Positions 1 through 9,800 of a stretch of DNA of 64,000 bases are shown piece by piece. Under the pieces are notes generated by a model. The model saw only the letters and a program-made list of their open reading frames with translations. It did no database searches and was not told where the DNA came from. This DNA is from Notamacropus eugenii (lineage: Eukaryota > Chordata > Mammalia > Diprotodontia > Macropodidae): positions 229,251,136 through 229,315,135 of the forward strand of contig NC_092875.1 of assembly GCF_028372415.1 (NCBI RefSeq), read 5' to 3'. Each line of letters starts with the position of its first letter. Position 1 is the first letter of the stretch. The translations under genes were made by a program, and so were the position numbers.

Positions 1-400
1 CGTACAGGAGGCACATAAATGCCAGTTCAACAGAAGGATTCTTTCATTTATTTTTATTCATTTATATTCCCTTGTAACCTGTCATAAACCTAAATGGAAT
101 GAAGGCTATGGTCTCAAGTTTTCTTTTGGAAATGATGAAACCTATGAATTGGCTACAAAAGCAGTAAGTCAAGCTCTACTGGAAAGAACAATGGCTACAC
201 CACTCAATCTCAGCATTGATGATTTCATGGAAGAGCAATTGTATTGCAAAGTAGGGTAATAACAGTGTTAAAATGTTTTCTGGAATGTAGATTATGAACT
301 GTCCCTTTTAAAGGCAGGAAAAGTGGTTTCTTTTTCCTCACTGTACATGGCAAATTTAGCTATGTTTTTAAAACCTGATTCTGTATATGAAAAACCTGAA
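1..400 (+). pseudogene. Unrecognised open stretch with 3'-UTR-like tail
   Basis: A plus-strand frame is open from the window start to a TAA at about 258. Its last part reads like real protein, with KWNEGYGLKFSFGNDETYEL followed by ATKAVSQALLERTMATPLNL and ending EEQLYCKVG. It is followed by about 140 nt of non-coding sequence with AATAAA near 400, and then directly by a truncated HAL1. I do not recognise the protein. It could be a processed retrocopy or the last exon of a convergent plus-strand gene. No splice acceptor is convincing. Confidence 0.3.
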
Positions 401-1832
401 TAAAAAGAGCCTAGACATACACTTTCAAGAAATTATCAAAGTAAAATACCCTGATATTCTAGAACCAGAGAGTAAAATAGAAATGGAAAGAATCCACTGA
501 TTGCCTCTTGAAAGAGATCCCAAAACTCCTAGGAATATTGTAGCCAAATTCCAGAGTTCTCAGTCAAGGAGAAAATGCTGCAAGCAGTCAGAAAGAAACA
601 ATTTGAGTGTTGTAGAAATACAATCAGGATAAAACAAGATCTAGTAGCTTCTACATTAAGGGATTCAAGGGCTTGGAATATGATATTCTGAAGGGCAGAA
701 GAGCTAGGATTAAAATCAAGAATCACCTACCCACCCAGCAAAACGGTATAATCCTTCAGTAGAAAAAATGGAATTTCAATGAAATAGAGGACTTTGAAGC
801 ACTCTTGCTGAAAAGACCAGATTTGAATAGAAAATTTGACTTTTCAGATACAAGAATCAAGAGAAGCATGAAAAGGTAAACAAGAAAGACCAATCATAAG
901 AGACTTATTATAGCTGAACTGTTTACACTCCTACATGGAAAAATGATATTTGTTAACTCACGAGACCTTGCTTAGTATTAGGGTAGTTGGAGGAAGGAGA
1001 GATAAGATAGATAGAGCGATAGATGGAGGGCACAGGGTGAGTCAAATATGAAAGGATGATATCCTTTATTTTAAAAAATAAAATTAAGGAGAAATATATT
1101 GGGAGTAGTAGAAAGGGAAAGATAGAATGGGGTAAATTATCTCACATGTAAGAGGCAAGAAAAAGTTTCACAATGGAGGAGAGGGGAGGTGAAAGGGAAT
1201 GAGTGAACCTTACTTTCATCAGATTTGGCCTAAGGAGGAAATAATATACACACTCAATTGGGTATCTTATCATAAAGGAAAGTATGGGGGAAGGGGATAA
1301 GGAAGTAGGAGGAAATGATAGAAGGGAGGGCAGATTGGGGAAGAGGGCAGTCAGAAACAAACACTTCTGAAAAGGGACAGGGTCAAAGTTGTAAACAGAA
1401 TAAGCTGGGTACGGGATAGAAGGCAGGGAATTATAATTAGTGACTATTAAGGAAGTGTTTTGCATAACTAAACGTGTATAACCTATACTGAATTGCTTGC
1501 CTTCTCAATGAGGGTGGGTGGGGAGGGAAGAAGAGAATTTGAAACTCAAAAGTTTTAAAAACAAAAGTTAAAAAATTGTTTTTATATGCAATTGGGAAAT
1601 AAAATGTACAGGCAATGGGGGTATAGAAATCTATACTGCCCTACAAGAAAGTAAGGGGAAAGGGAATGAGTGAGTTGACGAAAGGGAGGGCAGACTAGGG
1701 GAAGGGGTAACCAGAATGCATGCCATACGGGCAGGGGGGAGGGGAGAGATGGGGAGAAAATTTTGAACTCAAAATCTTGTGGAAATGAATGTTGAAAACT
1801 AAAAATAAAGAAATTTTAAAAAAACACAAAAA
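400..1832 (+). mobile_element. HAL1 (half-L1) element, 5'-truncated
   Basis: Begins inside the ORF1 C-terminal region. FQEIIKVKYPDILEPESK-like coding with several stops parallels the copy at 42806-45399 (DIIFHEIIKENCPDILKPEG). It continues through the same purine-rich 3' region, including GGAACTCAAAA-type blocks and the end TTGTGGAAATGAATGTTG, into an A-rich tail near 1810-1832. No ORF2 is present. Confidence 0.75.
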
Positions 1833-3461
1833 GACTTTAATTAGTTATTTTTTCATTAGGTTAAGTTGGTGCAAGTGCCTTTAAGCAGTTGATAGTAATA
1901 CTATGGTAGTATCCTGACTTTGAGAGGCAGACAGGCATATTATATAGAAGAGGGATGGCCTTCAAGTTAGGAAAAGTCTCTGACACATACTAGTTATAAT
2001 CCATGAGCCAGTAATTTGTCTCCATTGATTGAGGGCATTGATAGGCTAAAAGTTGCAGATTAGTTGCTGCCTTGTATCCAGCTAAAATCCAGCTTAAAAA
2101 AAATTCTTACTAATCTAATACTTTCATTTGCCACTGCTTTCATAACAATTTTCTGGCTTGCACTGCAAATCAAGTCCATTAATAAGGACATTTGTCTCCA
2201 TTCCTCAAATGGTGGAAGATAGGTTTAGCAAATTCAACTTACTTCCTCAAGGTCACACAGCTAAAACTTGATACTCAGACCTAGAATGTATGACTTATAA
2301 ATCAATATTATTTCCACTATAACATGTGGAAAATTTTGTAAAAAAACCCAAAAATCTTGTGCAATATTTACTAGGATTCAGAAATCTTTATTGCTGTTAT
2401 GGTCAAAAGTAGTAACTAGTAACCATGACCAAAGTAAAAATGTGCTAATCTACTCTCAAAACTATCACCACAATACTGCCAATACTATCTCTTAATTATG
2501 AAGTGTTTAATCTACTCCATACAGTATCACTCAGATAATTTTTTAACTTCCATATTGATATAACCTTCTACTTCCCACTGTATGTTCCCTCTAAGTCATA
2601 CTTTAGAGCAGTTGGCTTGCTTCTCGACCCTTCGTGACAAAAAAGAAAAACAGTAAAATTTGACCTATTATCTATTACAACAATGTAGATATTTGCCTGA
2701 GAAGAGAACTGGAAGTGATTGGAGGGTTAATAACAAGTCTCATCCCTCTATAACAAGCTAAACCCCAGGGTTCTGATCTCTGCCTTGACTATCTGGAGTT
2801 GAGCTGCCCTATGATACTCATTCCCTCCTCCTCCCAGGAGAGAACTGAGAATTAAGTCCACAAAAGTATTGCCTCTTTGAAGGAAATGCTAAGCTAAAGC
2901 TCCCTTTCCTCACCAAATACATTTTCTCCACATACATCCATGTCAACCCTATGTACACCCAACCCCTTCTTACTCTCAATACCCTTACACTACGCCCTCT
3001 AGTTCTAGTTAACAAATCATTCTCTAGACATGTGCCTTTCCCTTTAAAATAATTCTATGCATTTTTTATATTTAGTCTTCTACATACATGGTTTCCTTCT
3101 CACCCAGCCCCATCTAGAAACCTTGCCTTTGCTGGCAAGGATTGTTTTGTTTTTGCATTTCCTGGGTCTAGCAAAGTACTTTGTACTTAAGTACTATGTG
3201 CTTAATAAATAATGGTTGGAAGAAATTGGAAAATAACAGCTTTGGATGGGTAACCTCCTTTACTACACAGTGCATTAAGAAAAATGGTAATTCTTCTACA
3301 GGAGGTATGTGATAGGGGAGAAAAGGGAAGACTGCTAAAGAGCAAGAAACAGAAAACGTCCAGGGACTTAAGAGGATTAAGAAGCAATACACAGCACACA
3401 GCAACAAGGTAACTAAGTCTTGCACCCAACATCAATAGAAAACTATTTACTTCTGAATACA
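1833..3461. other. Intergenic sequence downstream of CEP192
   Basis: No gene. About 2190-2340 resembles a degraded MIR (CTCAAGGTCACACAGCTA). About 3110-3225 resembles an L2 3' end (GGTCTAGCAAAGTACTTTG...CTTAATAAATAATGG). 2780-3010 is pyrimidine-rich and unclassified. Confidence 0.5.
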
Positions 3462-3721
3462 GTGCTTTAAAATAAATACATCTTTATTGACAAGTCATAA
3501 TCAATGTAAAAATAGAACATTTTCCTCCTTTGTAAAAATGATTATTTACAATAATATAAGAAAAACATGATATATTTCAGTAGTCTTCAACATTAGGACA
3601 AAAACAAAATTGTTAAAACACAGCTCAATTTACAATACAAAACATTTACAAAAGTATTATTTTGGCACAGAAAAAAGAGGAAGCTATTATAACAATTTAT
3701 TTTACACAAACGGCTTTTCAG
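3462..3721 (-). other. CEP192: CEP192 3' UTR (end approximate)
   Basis: About 260 nt between the stop codon and the first good poly(A) signal. The cleavage point is inferred to lie 10-25 nt past the signal and is not visible directly. The stretch is AU-rich with ATTTA motifs. Longer alternative 3' ends cannot be excluded. Confidence 0.75.
3483..3488 (-). terminator. CEP192: CEP192 poly(A) signal AATAAA
   Basis: TTTATT on the plus strand is AATAAA on the transcript strand, 234 nt past the stop and followed by a U-rich stretch (TGTATTTATTTTAAAG). It is the first canonical signal after the stop. Confidence 0.8.
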
Positions 3722-3860
3722 CTAAACTTTTTCAAGAGCTTCACCAACCAGTCGAATACCAATACTTTTGCCTTCATCTGTTTGAACCACTAAGAGACCT
3801 TCGAATTTTCCTGCTGACTTTGGTTTGAATTGGACTGGCATGTTGATATAATGCTGAGCT
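3722..3860 (-). CDS. CEP192: CEP192 terminal coding exon with TAG stop
   Basis: 139 coding nt after acceptor TTTCTCTGATACAG. The first A closes the arginine codon split with exon V. Encodes AQHYINMPVQFKPKSAGKF, then LLVVQTDEGKSIGIRLVGE, ending ALEKV and the stop TAG (complement at 3722-3724). It is the last beta-strands of the final ASH repeat. A plus-strand 72-codon ORF across it is a shadow. Confidence 0.96.
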
Positions 3861-6800
3861 CTGTATCAGAGAAAAGGAAATATTAGCTGCATAATTGTAA
3901 TAAAATAAATCATCCACTAGATTTTTCAAAATACCATAAGGCTACAGTAATAACCCAAGGAAAATATGTACTCTTTAATGCCATTATTTCATACATCACT
4001 GTCATGGTTTCAAGTATCTTTTGCTAATCCGCAATTATTGTTGAAAAATCAATCAAATAACTGAAATACTAAGATAGTATATGGGCTGAAGGGTAAGAAA
4101 CTCTAAAAAACATTTATTTCTAGAGTGAAGTATTGATGTTCTGGGCTTCTGAATAAGTTGGGAAAATGGGTTTGCCTGATGGTACACACAGGTAGATGCT
4201 ATATCTCTTAAAGCAAGTGGCAACCTGCCAGAAGTCAATGTTAAAAGATATTATCCCCAAATGATCTCTTGATAACTTGAACTTAACAAAGGTGTAGCAT
4301 CCTATGAAAGTACAAAGATAATGAATTAGGAATTAGAAGATCTGTCTTATTCCTAGCTTTGCAGTCACATGACTTCTTTGTGATTCAATTTACTTAATGT
4401 AAAATAGACAGCTCAAAGGTACCTTTCAGCTCTAACTTCTTGAGTCTATTAATTTATCTAAACGCTTTTTAAGCCAAAAATTTCAGGCTATATATACCAT
4501 CTTGATGAAATTATTTCTACACAATGTGCAATTATATTAGAAACCATGTTAACATTCATAAAAATAAGTACAATTACCCTTGCACAAAATAATGCTATAC
4601 TAAGACCCTATCCAATATCTGTAGTATGGAACTGACTTAGATTTTCAAAGGGAAGCTTAAGGTCTGGCAGTTACTACTACAAGCCAAAAAAACTCTGAAT
4701 GTGGGTTTAGATTGTAAGTCCCTCAAAAGGACTACAAATCTGTCCTATAAGGATTGGTCCAGTTCAGAAAAGTTCAGCATCGAAAAAAGATTAGTGTGAT
4801 CAGACAAATAATTATTTTTGACTACAATATCTATATTGACTTATTACTTCACAGACACAAAATGCATCTTTACCTTAAAACTTTCCTACCTGAAGAATTC
4901 TCACTTTAGTCTATGCTCAGAGAGACTGAATTGAATTTATTGAATTGATGCCATTCTCCATATATATTGTTCAAGTCTAGGTACCAGCAGATCAACAAAA
5001 AAACTGTCAAAAGTTCCTGCCCTTGTGAAGCTTATATTCTACTAGTTTCTCTTCTCTGGATTAGGTTTTAATGATCACAAATGTGAAAAATTCTGTTTTT
5101 TTAAAAAATAAGAATAATGTACTATTGTATTTCTAAAACTCATTTGAAATATCTTTTTAAGAGCCACCAGGAAACTTCAAAAAATAGTTTACATTAACTT
5201 CAAAGGTCTGTATCACTAATAGTTCAAGTCAGCTTACAGCTTCATTTATTTTTCTATTAAGTGTGTGTTTAACTAATAATATAACCACTTCTTTTCTCAC
5301 TTCCCCCACCCCCAACCCTATCCAATCTGTCGTCAAGTCTTGACAATTTTAGCTGTGTAATATCTCTCATGTACACTCTCCTCTCTCTTCTGCCATGTCA
5401 ATACCTTGGTGTGGTAGACTTCCTCACCTCATGCCTGAACTAGCGGAAAAGCCTTCTGAATACCTTCAAGCTCCAGCTAAAGTCCCACTTTCTACAGAAA
5501 GTCTTTTCTGGTTTTCCTTAATGTTACTACCTTCCTTCTGTTGATTATCTCCACTTTACCCTGCAGTTATCTTGTTTGTACATAGTTGTTTACATGTTGT
5601 TTCACCCAACAGACTGTGAGCTCCTTGAGAGGAAGGACTGTCTTTTGCCTTTCTTTGTAATTCCAGAGCTTAGCACAGTGCCTGGCACATAGCAGTGGCT
5701 TAGTAAATGTCTGAAAATAAATAAATAGAACATCAAAGTGGATTTTACCACTTTTCTACGATTTCAGCATTTTACTACCTATAAGAATTTGGTGTAATTT
5801 GAAGGGTTTGGATTAGATTTCTGTACTCAAGCATTATTAAATGCTAAAAATAATGAAGCTCTTACTAATTCCTAGAGTATAAAACTACAAATACTTTTCT
5901 ATCCATCAAATATTCAAACTTTACTGTCTAAGTCAGTTCCTGCTCTTTCCTAGACTAAACATTCACCCCAGAACCACAATAATGTTAGCACTGTCAAAGA
6001 CAAATACAAGTGTAACAGTACAAAATTTTGTAAAAGAAAATTTTTTTTGAAGCCTAGAAAAATTCTTGCATTCCAGATACAACTGAAGAAAAAATAAAAA
6101 CTGGAGTAATGCTTTAATAAGCTATAGGTTTAGAATTTTGAAAAAAAAATTTTAATAATTCATTCTAGAAAGAAACTATAAAACGTAATATTGATACAAA
6201 GTCTTCATATGCAAATTTTCTATCAACGTAAGAAACAACTTAAAAGTATTATGTTGTTACCAACACGAACTGAATTTAACCACATAATTACACAGATCAG
6301 AGAAAAAGGGAAAAATAAAGTGTACTGAACTCCAATGGAAGAGATATAGTTTAAAACCTCTTAACCACTAATGACTAATTTCACAGCAAATACAGGAGCA
6401 GGAAATGCAAGAAGAGATGACATAAAAAGCAATCGTTAGAAGTATGCTCTAAAAAAGGGCTTTACAGCCTTCTCTCACTACATGTAGCCATCCCATTTAC
6501 ATTCAAAGAGTTTCTAAAAATCTACAAATCACAAAATGCATTTCTTTTCACTCTTCTAAAAAAAAAAATTTTTCATTAAAAAATGTTTGCATATCTCAAG
6601 TAGGAACCATTACCACAAAAACAACAGTAATGAACAGGAAATATTTAAGTCACAACTATCACAAGGAACAAACATTTCATCTGATGTTTTTTATTCCTTG
6701 CCCTGCAAATGCTGATTAACTAAGATTTGTACTTAAAAAACAAAACAAACCCTCCCCGAAAATAGGACATCCAATTAAATACCTTTGCAAAAGGCATACA

Positions 6801-9800
6801 TTTATATAAATGAATTTCAACTCATAAAATGTCTTTTTTCTGTCACTCCCTCTTCTAAGTCTTCATTAAGATGCTTTGTCTATTTGCTCTCATTTCCTTT
6901 TATATAGTTGTAATAAGTACCTATTTTATTATTCTGGTTTAGCTCTTATTATTTTGCATTATTTCACAAAGGCCTTTCTACCTAACTTTTTTAGACTTTT
7001 TTTTAAAATTAATTTAATTTTAGTTTTCAATATTCACTTCCATAAGTTTTAAATTTCCTTCCTCTCCCCAAGATGGCATGCAATCTGATATAAGGTCTAC
7101 ACACACATTCCTACTAAACAAATATTGACTTTAGTCATGTTGCATAGAAGAATTATAACGAATGGGAGAAACCATAAGAAAAATAAAACAAAACAAAAAA
7201 GAAAATAGTCTGCTTCACTCTGCATTCCAACTCCATAGTTCTTTCACTGGATGTGGATGACATTTTTCATCCCAAGTCCCTTAGAATTGTTTTAGGTCCT
7301 TGCACTGACAAGAAGAGCTAAATCTATCAAAATCAGTCATTGCATACTGCAGCTGTAACTGCATACAATGTTCTGGTTCTGTTCACTTCGTTCTGCATGA
7401 ATTCATATGTTTTTCCAGGTTTTTCTGAAGTCTATCTGTTCATCTTTCTTATAGCATAATAGTCTTCCATTACATTCATATACCACAACTTGTTCAACCA
7501 CTCTCCAATTGATGAGCATCCCCTCAATTTCCAGTTCTTGACGACCACAAAAAGGGCTGCTATAAACATTTTTTCTACATATCTTTATAGCCTACAATAT
7601 TTTAATAATTTTTAATAATTATAATTTAAGTATTATACTATTTTATAACATTAACATGCCAAAATTAACCATTCCCTTATTATTGAACAATTATGTTGCC
7701 AGGGATGCTGCTACAAAAATTTCTGAAGAGAGTAAAAAAAAAAACAAAACTACTATGTAACCTCAACAATGTAATCATTAGCCAAAAGATATTTTTTGTA
7801 ACTTCACTCCAAGACTTTTCCAAAAAGACTCTATAAGTTTGGAAGAAAGGTATAACTATAAAGGTCCAATTACAATTGTTTTTCTTTCTTTGGACATTTT
7901 GATAAGTATGAAGTGGTACCTCTGAATTGTCTGAAATTACATTTCTGATTATTCGTGAGATTTAGTATTTTTTCATTTAAGTTATCATTTGTTTTTCCTC
8001 TTTTGAAAACTATCTGTTCATATTTTTGATCATTTAAACAATGTGGACTGGAAATCATCTTTGCTCATTTTAATAATTCCTTACTTTTTAAGTTTTTAAT
8101 CTACCATTTGTCAATTGTTTGCTCCAATCTGTTTTTAAAATTATTTTTTGTTTATATTAAAATAAATTTCTTAAATCTACCTTGTCAATGATACTATCTT
8201 ATGTTTATTCAATTGGAAAAAAGCCATCTCCCTTTTACAACTGAAATGAGGAAACTATTCTATTTTTTGGTAGTTAAAAATATTTTTTATGTCTATTAGT
8301 CAGAGAAAACTCAATGAGATATATGGTGAAATATTATAAACAATGTTCCCAAATGTGTTTGCTAACTAACGAATCTCTTTTCTACAGTTTTATCAAGCAA
8401 TCTTCTGTTTACATATGTAATATCTCTACTGTCTAGTATTTGGTACTAGCTATTTATATTTGAAGAGAGAAATAAAAAAGGGGGCAATGGCTATAATGGA
8501 AGGAAGGATAACAATTTCAGAGTGTCATAATGGCTTTAAAACATTTTTTCTTTTTTATTATAAACTGAAACATCAACAAGAATATTTCAATATAAAGAGA
8601 GTATATGAAACTGTGAATTAACAGTCATGTGCTTCTTAAAAGTGCATACATTAAGTTTAACAAGGAAAGAACAAAATTGTCCTCTGTGGTGGTGAGGCTT
8701 CTTCTCTGAGAATTTTAAAATGTTTTATTAATGCTCTTTCTTTTCTCTTTTGCATCACTATCATACCCCACTAACTCTATCCCAACTCCCAATGGAATCC
8801 CTATCTTGTGAATCACAGGATTTAGAATGGAATGAGCCTTACAGTTCATATAATTCAACCCTTTCATTTTACATAAGAGAAAACAGGCCCAGAATGGTTA
8901 AGTGACTTGCCTAAAATCAGTCACTTGACTATAACTAGTAAGTGGCATATCTCAGATTTGAATGTAGGTCCTCGGGCTAAATGGAATGTTCCTTCCCCTA
9001 TGTAACAATTAATAGGATAAGTTGTTGGGGGTGTAAGCTCAGTTCCATGTGGACAGTCTCGGGCGGGTAAAGGTGAGAACTTCTAAACCTTAGAGTTCTC
9101 CTGAGGCCCCCCAGGAAACAGCAGGGAATTGAGGAGTGAGATCTCGTGTATTTCCGCCTCTTCCCGTGAGAACGTGATGGGAGAGAGCATCCCCGCCCTC
9201 GAGACTGGCCCGGATCTGGGCACACCTATTGTAATCTAACAGGCACGGTATTCAGGTGCAAACTATGCGGCAGGAGAGCTTAAGTAGGGTCAGGAAAGCC
9301 TGAAGGCGCTCTTAGCGCTGAGGGGCCCTTACAGGACAGAAGGCCCCTCTTCCTTCTCTCCTCTCTTCGCTTTTCCCTCTCCCCTCTCTCCCCACTTCCA
9401 CTTCTGCTTTCATTCTCTTACTGTAAGATCTTTGCCTCCTTGGGAGATTTCTCTCTCTCTCCTAAGGAAGAGTTCCCCCTGCACATGTAACCAGGACCCT
9501 GAATAAAGCCTAACCCTTGTTCGACTCCGGAAAGTCTCTTCTCTCATACGTTTATCCGGTTTGGCCAGCCGAAGACCTGCGATAGGTAAGGTAAGACTCG
9601 GGTAGCCCTCAGGCCTCTAGGCCTGGCAGTTGGCGCCCGAACAGGGACAGGCGCAGATATCCTGGGTGGTTGGGACACCCGGAAGGGGCTGTGAAAGACG
9701 CGAGTCCCGAATCCTAGATTCGGAAGGAGAGAAAGAGTGAGTAGCTTCCCACACCCATGGGAAAAGGGCAGGGATGGGGAATCAATTGCCAGTAATAAAG

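Larger units (their letters stand above)
9023..9628 (+). repeat. 5' LTR (606 nt)
   Basis: Starts TGTTGGGG and ends CCTGGCA. It holds a poly(A) signal AATAAA at 9502-9507 and a pyrimidine-rich block at about 9350-9420. No perfect TATA box; CTTAAGTAGG near 9280 is the best AT-rich candidate. Two donor-like GTAAG motifs lie in the U5 part. Confidence 0.95.

Noticed and set aside
1142..1465. 107-codon minus-strand ORF
   Set aside because: Complement of HAL1 purine-rich 3' UTR. Low-complexity composition (S, P, L, F).
3610..3828. Plus-strand 72-codon ORF over the CEP192 terminal exon
   Set aside because: The minus strand carries the conserved Cep192 C-terminus with splice acceptor, stop and poly(A) signal.
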